A stretch of DNA of 25,823 bases from JAWOJB01 sp046484325 (GTDB lineage: Bacteria > Actinomycetota > Acidimicrobiia > Spongiisociales > ZC4RG35): contig JAWOJB010000058.1 of assembly GCA_046484325.1 (NCBI GenBank), forward strand, positions 1 to 25,823, in the 5' to 3' direction. This document shows, in pieces, positions 13,658 through 20,972 of this stretch (positions are counted from its first letter, which is position 1; each line of letters starts with the position of its first letter). The notes beneath the pieces were generated by a model, which saw only the letters and a program-made list of their open reading frames with translations, was not told the origin of the DNA and searched no databases. A program made the position numbers and the translations under genes.

Positions 13658-14885
13658 TCTCCTCGTTCTTCGCGACCACCACGACCCCGTTGGGCGACAC
13701 CGTGAATCGGGCCTCGTCGCGAGCCCGATCGACCCCGATCTCGGCGTTGGCGGGGATCTCGACGTTCTTGTCGACGATGGCGTTGCGCACCACGGAGCCG
13801 GCGCCGACGGTGACGTTCCGCATGAGCACGGACCGCTCGACGACCGCCCCCGGCTCCACCCGCACCCACGGCGAGATGACGGACGTGCGCACGTACCCGC
13901 CGGAGATCACGACGCCCTCGCTCACGAACGTGTCGGCCACCTGGCCCGCCCCGTGCTCGGCCACCGCCACCACCTTGGCAGGGGGTGCCACCTCGGGACT
14001 CGTGAAGATCGGCCAGGCCTCGTTGTAGAGGTTGAACACCGGGCTCACCGACACGAGGTCGAGGTTGGCGTCGAAGAAGGAGTCGATCGTCCCCACGTCG
14101 CGCCAGTAGGCGCGTTCTCGCTCGGAGACCCCTGGCACGATGTTCTGGGTGAAGTCGTACACGTGCGCCTCCCCGGCCGCCACCGACATGGGGATGAGGT
14201 CGCCGCCGACGTCGTGCTTCGACAGCTCGTCCCGGGCGTTCTCCTGGAGGAGCTCGAGCAGGAAGTCGGTGGTGAACACGTAGTTGCCCATCGAGGCGAG
14301 CACCTTCGTCGGGTCGTCGGGGGTGGGCTGGGCCTCGGAGGGCTTCTCGAGGAAGTGGTCGATCTTGGTCGAGGCCCCACGTTCGATCACCCCGAACTGG
14401 CCGGCCTCGGCCAGCGGCACGCGGATGGCCGCGACGGTGACGCCGGCGCCGGAGTCGAGATGGGCATCCAGCATCTGGGACGGGTCCATCCGATAGATGT
14501 GATCGGCTCCGAAGACGAAGATGTAGTCGGGGTCCTCGTCGTCGATGATGTTGAGATTCTGGTAGAGGGCATCGGCCGAACCGAGGAACCACCGCTGGCC
14601 CCGCCGCATCTGGGCGGGCACGCTGGTCACGTAGTTCCCGAGCAGGGTCGACATCCGCCACGTGCGTGAGATGTGCACGTTGAGGCTGTGCGACTTGTAC
14701 TGGGTGAGCACGACCACCCTCCGGAACCCCCCGTTGACCAGGTTGGAGAGGGCGAAGTCGATGAGCCGGTACTTGCCGCCGAACGGGACCGCCGGTTTGG
14801 CCCGGTCTCGGGTGAGGGGCATCAGACGCTTCCCCTCGCCACCGGCCAGCACCATCGACAGCACATGGGGGCGCGCCGGACCCAT
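13641..14885 (-). CDS. glgC: Glucose-1-phosphate adenylyltransferase (ADP-glucose pyrophosphorylase)
   Basis: GlgC makes ADP-glucose from ATP and glucose 1-phosphate, the committed step of bacterial glycogen synthesis. The 414-residue protein opens with VLAGGEGKRLMPLTRDRAKP, the nucleotide-binding and allosteric region. It continues with KYRLIDFALSN, GSADALYQN, FVFGADHIYRMD, GNYVFTTDFL and YWRDVGTIDSFFDANLDL, then a left-handed beta-helix of hexapeptide repeats at about 300-390. The length is normal. ATG 14885 has a clear AGGAGG 6 bases upstream and lies 14 bases after the glgB stop, so the two are co-transcribed and perhaps coupled. The converging glgX overlaps its last codons. No glycogen synthase lies in the window. 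Confidence 0.96.
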   Translation of the reverse strand: MGPARPHVLSMVLAGGEGKRLMPLTRDRAKPAVPFGGKYRLIDFALSNLVNGGFRRVVVLTQYKSHSLNVHISRTWRMSTLLGNYVTSVPAQMRRGQRWFLGSADALYQNLNIIDDEDPDYIFVFGADHIYRMDPSQMLDAHLDSGAGVTVAAIRVPLAEAGQFGVIERGASTKIDHFLEKPSEAQPTPDDPTKVLASMGNYVFTTDFLLELLQENARDELSKHDVGGDLIPMSVAAGEAHVYDFTQNIVPGVSERERAYWRDVGTIDSFFDANLDLVSVSPVFNLYNEAWPIFTSPEVAPPAKVVAVAEHGAGQVADTFVSEGVVISGGYVRTSVISPWVRVEPGAVVERSVLMRNVTVGAGSVVRNAIVDKNVEIPANAEIGVDRARDEARFTVSPNGVVVVAKNEEISDPV

Positions 14886-14891
14886 CGTCTA

Positions 14892-14897
14892 CCTCCT
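14892..14897 (-). promoter_or_regulatory. Shine-Dalgarno of glgC
   Basis: AGGAGG on the minus strand ends 6 bases before ATG 14885, just upstream of the gene and beyond the glgB stop at 14900-14902. It fits an internal operon gene that cannot use a leaderless start. Confidence 0.75.
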
Positions 14898-14899
14898 CG

Positions 14900-16759
14900 T
14901 CACCCGGGTGCGAGGAACGTCGCCGACAGCGGCGGAACGCTGAGGACGAGGGACTGATCGAATCCCTGGTTCCCGGTCGGCTCCGCCTGGAGGTCGCCTG
15001 GCACCATCCCGGCGCCACCGTACTCGACCGCATCCGAGCAGAGCAGGGTCTTCCAGCCTCCGCCCACCGGCACACCGACCCGATACCCCTCCCACGCCAT
15101 CGGGGTGAAGTTCACGATCACGAGTACCGGCGACCCGCCCGCCCAGCGGAGGAAGGCGATGGTCGAGCGGCTCACGTCGTCCGCCTCGACCCACTGGAAG
15201 CCCTCTGGTCGGATGTCGTGAGCGTGCATCGAGGGCACCTGGCGGTAGAGACGGTTGAGGTCGCCGACCCACCGGAACGTCCCCTGATGAGGGGGGTACT
15301 CGAGCAGGAAGAACGGCAGCTCGCCTTGATGGTTCCACTCCCACGGGTCACCGAACTCGGAACCCATGAAGAGCAGCTTCTTGCCGGGCTGGGCCCATTG
15401 GTAGCCGAGGAGGGCCCGCAGGCCGGCGAACCGCCTCCATTCGTCGCCCGGGTGCTTGTCGAGCAAGGACCGCTTGCCGTGGACGACCTCGTCGTGGGAC
15501 AGGGGGAGGACGTAGTTCTCCGTGAAGGCATAGAGCCCCCGGAATGTCAGGAAGCGATGGTTGTCGCCGTACGAACGGAAGATGGGGTCGAGCGCCACGT
15601 ACCGCAACGTGTCGTTCATCCAACCCATGTCCCATTTGAACCCGAACCCGAGGCCGCCCATGTCGACCGGCCGCGTGACCATGGGCCAGGCGGTCGACTC
15701 CTCGGCGAAGGTCTGCACGTCGGGGAAGCGGCGGTAGATCCCGGCGTTGAGCTGGCGAAGGAAGTCGACGGCACTCAGGTTCTCGCGGCCTCCGAACCGG
15801 TTCGGCACCCACTCTCCGGAGCGCCGCGAGTAGTCGAGGTAGAGCATCGAGGCGACGGCGTCGACCCGGATGCCGTCGATGTGGTAGCGATCGAACCAGA
15901 AGTGGGCCGACGAGGTCAGGAAGGATCGGACCTCGTTGCGCTCGTAGTTGAAGATGTACGAGCCCCAGTCGGGATGGAATCCCTGCCGGGGATCGGCGTG
16001 CTCGAAGAGGTGGGTTCCGTCGAAGTAGGCAAGCCCGTGACCGTCGACGGCGAAGTGGGAGGGCACCCAGTCGAGGATCACCCCGATGCCCTTCTGGTGG
16101 AGGTGGTCGACCAGGTACATGAAGTCCTGGGGGGTTCCGAACCGGGAGGTGGGGGCGAAGTACCCGGTGGTCTGGTAGCCCCACGAGCCGTCGAACGGGT
16201 GCTCCATGATCGGGAGCAGCTCGACGTGGGTGAAGCCCCCCCGCTCGACGTGGTCGGCGAGGCCGTGGGCGATCTCCCGGTAGTTCATCGGCTGCTGGCG
16301 GGACCAGGAGCCGAGGTGCGCCTCGTAGATCGAGATCGGGGCGTCGAGGGCGTTGACCGATGCGCGCCCGCCCATCCAGTCGGCGTCGCCCCAGTCGTAG
16401 TCGAGATGCCAGATCTTCGAGGCGGTGAGCGGGGGGGTCTCGGCGTGGACCGCGAACGGGTCGGCCTTCTCGAGCGGGCGCCCGCCCGAGCGCGGCGTGA
16501 CGTGATACTTGTAGGCATGCCCCCGCCCCGCCCCGGTCACCCGCGTCTCCCAGACGCCGCTCTCCGACGGATGCATCGGATGTGACGAGGGATCCCATCC
16601 GTTGAAGTCGCCGAACACGGCGACCGACTCGGCGTTCGGCGCCCAGACCCGGAAGACGGTGCCATCGCCATCGGGGTGGGATCCGAGGATCTCGTGGAGG
16701 TCCTCGTGGACCCCGGCGTTGAAGAGCCAGCGGTCGTTGTCCGTCAGGGGTCTGGCCAT
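14900..16759 (-). CDS. glgB: 1,4-alpha-glucan branching enzyme GlgB
   Basis: GlgB cuts alpha-1,4 glucan chains and reattaches them as alpha-1,6 branches. The 619-residue GH13 protein has a single N-terminal CBM48 module (about residues 15-115, FRVWAPNAESVAVFGDFNGW), without the extra N1 module of long forms. Catalytic residues are Asp300 in GIRVDAVASMLYLDYSR, Glu353/Glu354 in FAEESTAWP and Asp423 in LPLSHDEVVHGK. WVPSHFAVDGHGLAYFDGT is a further branching-enzyme marker. The start at ATG 16759 follows TAGGCT by 8 bases; an in-frame extension to 16810 enters the upstream gene. It is the first gene of a glgB-glgC unit, although the upstream membrane protein gene ends only 11 bases before it. Confidence 0.96.
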   Translation of the reverse strand: MARPLTDNDRWLFNAGVHEDLHEILGSHPDGDGTVFRVWAPNAESVAVFGDFNGWDPSSHPMHPSESGVWETRVTGAGRGHAYKYHVTPRSGGRPLEKADPFAVHAETPPLTASKIWHLDYDWGDADWMGGRASVNALDAPISIYEAHLGSWSRQQPMNYREIAHGLADHVERGGFTHVELLPIMEHPFDGSWGYQTTGYFAPTSRFGTPQDFMYLVDHLHQKGIGVILDWVPSHFAVDGHGLAYFDGTHLFEHADPRQGFHPDWGSYIFNYERNEVRSFLTSSAHFWFDRYHIDGIRVDAVASMLYLDYSRRSGEWVPNRFGGRENLSAVDFLRQLNAGIYRRFPDVQTFAEESTAWPMVTRPVDMGGLGFGFKWDMGWMNDTLRYVALDPIFRSYGDNHRFLTFRGLYAFTENYVLPLSHDEVVHGKRSLLDKHPGDEWRRFAGLRALLGYQWAQPGKKLLFMGSEFGDPWEWNHQGELPFFLLEYPPHQGTFRWVGDLNRLYRQVPSMHAHDIRPEGFQWVEADDVSRSTIAFLRWAGGSPVLVIVNFTPMAWEGYRVGVPVGGGWKTLLCSDAVEYGGAGMVPGDLQAEPTGNQGFDQSLVLSVPPLSATFLAPG

Positions 16760-16767
16760 GGAACCGC

Positions 16768-16773
16768 AGCCTA
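16768..16773 (-). promoter_or_regulatory. -10 box (TAGGCT) of glgB, overlapping the upstream stop codon
   Basis: TAGGCT on the minus strand lies 8 bases before ATG 16759. Its first three bases are the TAG stop of the upstream membrane protein gene. glgB can therefore be transcribed on its own despite the 11-base spacing. Confidence 0.55.
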
Positions 16774-17580
16774 GGTGGTCTCCGGCGGGGGCGGGACGGC
16801 CAGGGCCCACCGGCCCACCGCCAGTGGCAGGGTCGACACCCCGGCGCCCGCCAGACCGGCGACCACCAGCAGGATCCGCACGAGCTGGCCCTGGACGGCC
16901 AGGTCCGATCGGAGATCGGCCAACAGGCCGGCGGCGTCGGCGGCGGCGTCCCCGTAGCCGTCGAGGAGCGCGACCGACTCGTCGAGGCGCATCCGGAGCA
17001 CGCCGATGTCGCCGGCCAACTCCTCGGTGGTGACCGAGAACGCCACGAGCTCGTCGGCCGCCCGTTCCAGCAGCGGGCGCTGGTCCCTCAAACGCTCGGG
17101 GAGGGGGGCCAGCGACTCGGCCACGCCGAGCACGGCCTGATCGAGTGGTAACTCGGGGTCGTACGTCACACCCACCAGAGACAGGGCCCGCATGGTCCGG
17201 TCCACCAACCGGGCGGTGTCCGCCAGAGGAGGCAGGGTCACCAGCACCGACTCGATCTGCATGGGGACCTCGTCGCCGAGGATTCGGCTGAGATCCTGGG
17301 TCAGCAACCCGACCGTGGTGAGCGTCGCCGAGGCGTCCCCCAGCGCCCGTTCGGTGGTGTCGAGCGCCTCCGCGACGTCGGCGAAGCCGGTGTCGAGCAC
17401 CTCGACGGTGTCACCGACCACCTCGACGACCTGGGCGGTGGCATCGAGGGTGTCGAGCAGGGCGGAACCGAAGGAGCCAACGACCACCCACCCCACCACC
17501 ACCGCCGACACCGAAGTGACGAGCCCCAGCACTCCGGCGACCAGCCAGAGCCGGGCGAGCCAGCGGGGCACGGGAGGCAC
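16771..17580 (-). CDS. Membrane protein of unknown function with a long helical extracytoplasmic region
   Basis: I do not recognise the family. The 269-residue product has one strong membrane segment near the N terminus (about residues 9-38, with the basic RWLAR before it). About 180 residues of predicted helix follow, rich in Asp, Leu, Ala, Thr and Val with a heptad-like look (ATAQVVEVVGDTVEVLDTGFADVAEAL). A second membrane segment is near the C terminus (about 230-255). Hence two ends in the membrane and a helical loop probably outside the cell. There is no cysteine and no catalytic motif. GTG 17580 follows TACGCT by 6 bases. It lies directly before glgB on the same strand, but glgB has its own promoter, so a link with glycogen is not implied. 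Confidence 0.7.
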   Translation of the reverse strand: MPPVPRWLARLWLVAGVLGLVTSVSAVVVGWVVVGSFGSALLDTLDATAQVVEVVGDTVEVLDTGFADVAEALDTTERALGDASATLTTVGLLTQDLSRILGDEVPMQIESVLVTLPPLADTARLVDRTMRALSLVGVTYDPELPLDQAVLGVAESLAPLPERLRDQRPLLERAADELVAFSVTTEELAGDIGVLRMRLDESVALLDGYGDAAADAAGLLADLRSDLAVQGQLVRILLVVAGLAGAGVSTLPLAVGRWALAVPPPPETT

Positions 17581-17586
17581 CGGCGC

Positions 17587-17592
17587 AGCGTA
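17587..17592 (-). promoter_or_regulatory. -10 box (TACGCT), leaderless start of the helical membrane protein gene
   Basis: TACGCT on the minus strand, 6 bases before GTG 17580. Confidence 0.55.
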
Positions 17593-17624
17593 GGCGCGCC
17601 GCCGAGGCCGATACGCCCCGGTCG

Positions 17625-18044
17625 TCAGCCCGCCGCCCTCGCCATCTTCACCCGCACCCTGGCCTCGACCCGCTTCGACAGGTGCCGCAGGCCGAGGAAA
17701 ACGAGGACCACCGTGGTGACGGCCACCACGATCCGCTGGGCGTCGAGGGTGGGCCGCCAGTCCACCGATCCGTCCCGCATCACGTAGACGCCGACGGGCC
17801 GGGCCGAGATCCCGTAGCCCACCCCTTCGCCGACCCCCTGCTCACCACGGACGTTCTCGCCTCCCCCACCCCCGCCGCCTCCCATCCCCCTGACCGCGGC
17901 CACCGGGATGAGGAGCGTGCCGTCCTGCTCGATCGGGGCGCCGAAGACCCGCTCCACGGTCAGCATGTCCCTCGTCTTCCCGATGAGGTCGCTGACCCCT
18001 ACGGGCCGGAAGGCCCCTCCGGCGGACGACTCGTGCTCGGTCAC
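17625..18044 (-). CDS. GerW/YtfJ-family protein with a C-terminal membrane helix
   Basis: A 139-residue protein of the GerW (YtfJ) family, first known from Bacillus spore germination but widespread in non-sporulating actinobacteria, where its role is not established. Features are the conserved VERVFGAPIEQDGTLLIPVAAV (about residues 29-50), a run of eight glycines, then GYGISARPVGVYVMRDGSVDWRP. The C-terminal RIVVAVTTVVLVFLGL is a single membrane helix followed by basic residues. The start GTG 18044 has GGAGG 5 bases upstream, in contrast to most neighbours; a longer frame to 18233 crosses into the divergent fructokinase. The presence of this gene alone does not indicate sporulation. Confidence 0.85.
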   Translation of the reverse strand: MTEHESSAGGAFRPVGVSDLIGKTRDMLTVERVFGAPIEQDGTLLIPVAAVRGMGGGGGGGGENVRGEQGVGEGVGYGISARPVGVYVMRDGSVDWRPTLDAQRIVVAVTTVVLVFLGLRHLSKRVEARVRVKMARAAG

Positions 18045-18049
18045 CGTCT

Positions 18050-18054
18050 CCTCC
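18050..18054 (-). promoter_or_regulatory. Shine-Dalgarno of the GerW-like gene
   Basis: GGAGG on the minus strand ends 5 bases before GTG 18044. It decides this start over further in-frame starts upstream. Confidence 0.65.
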
Positions 18055-18072
18055 GTCTCTCGATCTCGCCCA

Positions 18073-18078
18073 ACGTTA
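18073..18078 (-). promoter_or_regulatory. Probable -10 box (TAACGT) of the GerW-like gene
   Basis: TAACGT on the minus strand lies 28 bases before GTG 18044, giving a leader of about 20 bases that includes the Shine-Dalgarno. Confidence 0.4.
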
Positions 18079-18121
18079 CGCCCGCCGGGACCGTACCCGG
18101 GCAGGCCTGCCCGGGAAGTCG

Positions 18122-18127
18122 TAGAGT
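18122..18127 (+). promoter_or_regulatory. -10 box (TAGAGT), leaderless start of the fructokinase gene
   Basis: TAGAGT lies 8 bases before ATG 18136. The intervening GAAGAAG is purine-rich but too close to act as a normal Shine-Dalgarno. Confidence 0.5.
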
Positions 18128-18135
18128 CGAAGAAG

Positions 18136-19005
18136 ATGTACGCAGGGGTGGAGTTCGGCGGCACCAAGGTGGTGTGTCTCGTCGGGAGCGGGCCCGACGA
18201 GGTCGCGGCGACCAGGCGCATCCCGACCACCACCCCGGGTGAGACCCTGGACGCCGTGGCCGGGTTCCTGGCGGATCACACCGGGGTCGACGGGGTGGGG
18301 ATCGCCTCCTTCGGTCCGGTCGAGCTGCGACCCGACCACCCCGCCTTCGGGACGATCACGACCACCCCGAAGCCGCACTGGAGCGGGGCCGACGTGCTCG
18401 GCGCCGTGAGGTCGATCTTCGACGGTCCGGTGGGATTCGAGACCGACGTCAACGGGGCGGCGCTCGGCGAGTGGAGGTGGGGTGCCGGTCGGGGCGTCCG
18501 CTCGCTGGTGTACCTCACCGTGGGGACCGGGCTGGGCGGCGGAGCGCTCGTCGACGGCGCTCCGGTCCATGGTCTCGTCCATCCGGAGATGGGGCACATC
18601 CCCGTCCCGCGACACCCCGACGACACCTACCCGGGCCGATGCCCGTTCCACGGCGACTGCTGGGAGGGGATGGCGGCGGGCCCGGCGATCGAGCAGCGTT
18701 GGGGGAGGCCGGGCCGGGATCTGGGCGAGCTCACAGAAGAGGCCGTCGCCCTGGAGGCCCACTATCTCGCAGCCGGCATCCGGTCGATCGTGTATGTCCT
18801 CGCCCCCGAGCGGGTCATCGTGGGCGGCGGTGTATCCGAGCTCCCGGGCCTCTTCCCGGTGCTCCGCAGCCGGTTGGCCGACCAGCTCTCCGGGTATCCG
18901 GGGCTCGCCGAGCACGACTCGAACGGGTTCGTGGTGCCGGCGGCGCTGGGGGGGATGGCCGGGCCGCTCGGCTCACTCGTCGTCGCCGAGCGGGCGGCGG
19001 GCTAG
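18136..19005 (+). CDS. ROK-family sugar kinase, probable fructokinase
   Basis: A 289-residue cytoplasmic ROK kinase that phosphorylates a hexose with ATP. The N terminus MYAGVEFGGTKVV holds the phosphate loop. GFETDVNGAALGEWRWGAGRG holds the catalytic Asp, and VYLTVGTGLGGG follows. The zinc site is complete: His154 (GHIPV), Cys169, His172 and Cys175 in CPFHGDCWEG. The combination of short length, EFGGTK start and HPDD insertion before the zinc site is that of bacterial fructokinases such as ScrK/GmuE types. Fructose 6-phosphate would feed the glycogen genes nearby, but co-regulation is not shown. The start follows TAGAGT by 8 bases. Its stop shares CTAG with the convergent MFS gene. Confidence 0.9.
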   Translation: MYAGVEFGGTKVVCLVGSGPDEVAATRRIPTTTPGETLDAVAGFLADHTGVDGVGIASFGPVELRPDHPAFGTITTTPKPHWSGADVLGAVRSIFDGPVGFETDVNGAALGEWRWGAGRGVRSLVYLTVGTGLGGGALVDGAPVHGLVHPEMGHIPVPRHPDDTYPGRCPFHGDCWEGMAAGPAIEQRWGRPGRDLGELTEEAVALEAHYLAAGIRSIVYVLAPERVIVGGGVSELPGLFPVLRSRLADQLSGYPGLAEHDSNGFVVPAALGGMAGPLGSLVVAERAAG

Positions 19006-20225
19006 CCGGGACGTGGAGGCGCCAACCGTCGCACCGCCCGGTGGAGCCAGAGGGTCCCGGCGCCGGCGAGGACCGTGAGCCCGGCCAGCACCGCCCCGAA
19101 ACCGGCGGGCCCGGCGACACTGGCGACGATCACGGGCATGGTCATCCCCCCGTAGGCGACCGCGTAGAACGACCCGATGAGGGCCCCCCGGGTAGCCGGG
19201 TCCGTCAGGAGGTCGACGAGTCGCAGACCCGCCGTGGCCGAGCACCCCGAAGCGACCCCGAAGAACATCGCCGCCACGAACAGCAGGGGCCAGAGCCCGG
19301 ACACGACCGCCACCGTCCCCACCCCGCATCCGAGCGCCCCCAGCCCGAGCCCCACCGGGGCCGAGCGGTAGGGCCCGATCCGGGCGGTGACGGCCTGGGC
19401 CCCGACGATCGCGACGGCGAAGATCGCCCCGACCACCCCGGTCACGAACACGGCGATGGACGCCATGGCCGGACGGAGCAGAACCGGGAAGAGCCCGAAG
19501 GCGAGCGACGGGAATCCGAACACCCCGAGTGCGGTGGGGACCACGATCGCGACGAACTCGTGGCGGGCCGCCAGCGGGATCCCGAGGTCGGGGCGGATCG
19601 ATCGAGAGGGATCGGCCGTGACCGTCTCGGGCACCCGCCGGAGGGCGACAAGACCAGCCCCGACGACCCCGAGATGCACCAGGTACGGCAGACTCAGCGG
19701 CGCCGGGCCCCACTCCCCGATCGCCCCGGCCACCAGCGGGCCCAGGCCGAACCCTGCGTAGAGGACGAGACCCGTCAGCCGGGACGGCCACAGCGGGTCG
19801 TGGGGGTCGGCCAGCTCTTGCATCCACGCGCTCGCGACCACGAACACCAGACCGGAGCCGGCGCCGAGGAGCAGCCGGGCCAGGAACAAGAGCGGCAGGG
19901 ACTCGGCCCCTGCGATGAACACCCCAGATGCCAAGGCCGACACGAGCAGGCCCGGATACACGATCGCCCTTCGACCGAGGGCATCCGATGCGGGCCCTGC
20001 CAAGAGCAGGGCGGGGGCGAGGCCGAGGGGGTAGATGGCGAAGATGGCGGTGACGGTCCAGGCCGACAGGCCGAGCCCCTGCTGGTAGAGAAGCAGCAAG
20101 GGCGTCGACACGTTCGTCCCGAAGGCGACGGCGAAGATTGCCACCCCGAGCGACGTCCGGGCAAGGCGCAACGCGACCGGGTCGAGCGGGCGGCGGCGGG
20201 CATCGGGTCCCGACGGTTCCTCCAC
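19002..20225 (-). CDS. MFS transporter
   Basis: A 407-residue major facilitator protein with about twelve membrane segments. The motif-A loop between helices 2 and 3 reads GPASDALGRRAIVYPG (near residue 75), typical of drug/proton antiporters, and helix 4-5 has LGAGSGLVFVVASAWMQE. The second half carries no clear repeat of motif A. It is most likely an efflux or small-solute carrier; the substrate is unknown. I start it at GTG 20225 because TACGCT lies 6 bases upstream. The same frame stays open to 20858, but that part lies antisense to the DUF2461 gene and looks non-natural. It is divergent from DUF2461 and shares its stop bases with the fructokinase. Confidence 0.85.
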   Translation of the reverse strand: MEEPSGPDARRRPLDPVALRLARTSLGVAIFAVAFGTNVSTPLLLLYQQGLGLSAWTVTAIFAIYPLGLAPALLLAGPASDALGRRAIVYPGLLVSALASGVFIAGAESLPLLFLARLLLGAGSGLVFVVASAWMQELADPHDPLWPSRLTGLVLYAGFGLGPLVAGAIGEWGPAPLSLPYLVHLGVVGAGLVALRRVPETVTADPSRSIRPDLGIPLAARHEFVAIVVPTALGVFGFPSLAFGLFPVLLRPAMASIAVFVTGVVGAIFAVAIVGAQAVTARIGPYRSAPVGLGLGALGCGVGTVAVVSGLWPLLFVAAMFFGVASGCSATAGLRLVDLLTDPATRGALIGSFYAVAYGGMTMPVIVASVAGPAGFGAVLAGLTVLAGAGTLWLHRAVRRLAPPRPG

Positions 20226-20231
20226 CGGGGC

Positions 20232-20237
20232 AGCGTA
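20232..20237 (-). promoter_or_regulatory. -10 box (TACGCT), leaderless start of the first MFS gene
   Basis: TACGCT on the minus strand, 6 bases before GTG 20225. The same hexamer and spacing serve the membrane protein gene at 17580. Confidence 0.55.
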
Positions 20238-20273
20238 CGCCTCGAACCCCTTCCCCGACGAGGGCCCTCCCGA

Positions 20274-20279
20274 TAGGGT
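20274..20279 (+). promoter_or_regulatory. -10 box (TAGGGT), leaderless start of the DUF2461 gene
   Basis: TAGGGT lies 6 bases before ATG 20286. It is preceded by GA, as in the box at 748 (GATAGGNT in both). Confidence 0.6.
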
Positions 20280-20285
20280 CGAGCC

Positions 20286-20972
20286 ATGCCCACCACCCAC
20301 TTCTCCCCCGCCCTGTTCGCATTCCTCCGCGACCTCGCCGCCAACAACGACCGGGCGTGGTTCCTCGACAACAAGGAGCGCTACCTCGCCTCCGTCCAGG
20401 AGCCGGCGCTCGAGTTCATCACCGACTTCGGCCCGAGGCTCCGCGGGATCAGCCCGCATTTCACCGCCGACGCCAGGGTCGTCGGGGGGTCGCTGTTCCG
20501 GATCCAGCGGGACACCCGGTTCTCGAAGGACAAGACCCCGTACAAGCTGAACACGGGAGTGCAGTTCCGACACGAGTCGGCGGGCGACGCCCACGTTCCC
20601 GCCTTCTACCTGCACCTGCAGCCTGGCGAGTGCTTCGCCGGGGTGGGGATCTGGCGACCGCCTTCCGCCGATGCAGGCGCCATCCGCCGGGCGATCGTCT
20701 CCGATCCCGGCGCGTGGAAGAAGGCAGCATACGGAAGGCGTTTCCGCGACGTCTGGGCGCAGGGTGGCGAGTCGCTGAAGCGCCCGCCCAAGGGGTTCGA
20801 CGCCGAGCACCCCTTGGTCGAGGACCTCCGGCGGAAAGACTTCATCGCCTCGACGCAACTGACCCAGAAGCAGGTCACCTCGCCGGGATTCGTCGACGAG
20901 TACGCCGGGATGTGCGGGGCGGCCGCGCCCTACGTTCGGTTCCTCTGCGAGGCGCTCGACCTGCCCTTCTAG
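20286..20972 (+). CDS. DUF2461 family protein (TIGR02453-type)
   Basis: A 228-residue conserved protein of the DUF2461 family, whose biochemical role is not known to me. Recognisable blocks are FLRDLAANNDRAWFLDNKERY near the N terminus, GGSLFRIQRDTRFSKDKTPYK (about residues 68-88), a YLHLQPGECFAGVGIWRP segment, and a C-terminal FIASTQLTQKQVTSPGF block. The conserved NRDTRFSKDKTPYK-like stretch is rich in charged residues and could be a binding or catalytic site. No signal peptide or membrane segment is seen. The start follows TAGGGT by 6 bases. Its stop shares CTAG with the convergent second MFS gene. Confidence 0.85.
   Translation: MPTTHFSPALFAFLRDLAANNDRAWFLDNKERYLASVQEPALEFITDFGPRLRGISPHFTADARVVGGSLFRIQRDTRFSKDKTPYKLNTGVQFRHESAGDAHVPAFYLHLQPGECFAGVGIWRPPSADAGAIRRAIVSDPGAWKKAAYGRRFRDVWAQGGESLKRPPKGFDAEHPLVEDLRRKDFIASTQLTQKQVTSPGFVDEYAGMCGAAAPYVRFLCEALDLPF

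Noticed and set aside
17625..18044. GerW-like gene as evidence of a spore former.
   Set aside because: The family is widespread in non-sporulating actinobacteria and nothing else in the window belongs to sporulation.
20226..20858. An N-terminal extension of the first MFS transporter.
   Set aside because: It is antisense to the DUF2461 gene and lacks membrane segments. The real start has a TACGCT box and begins shortly before the first helix.
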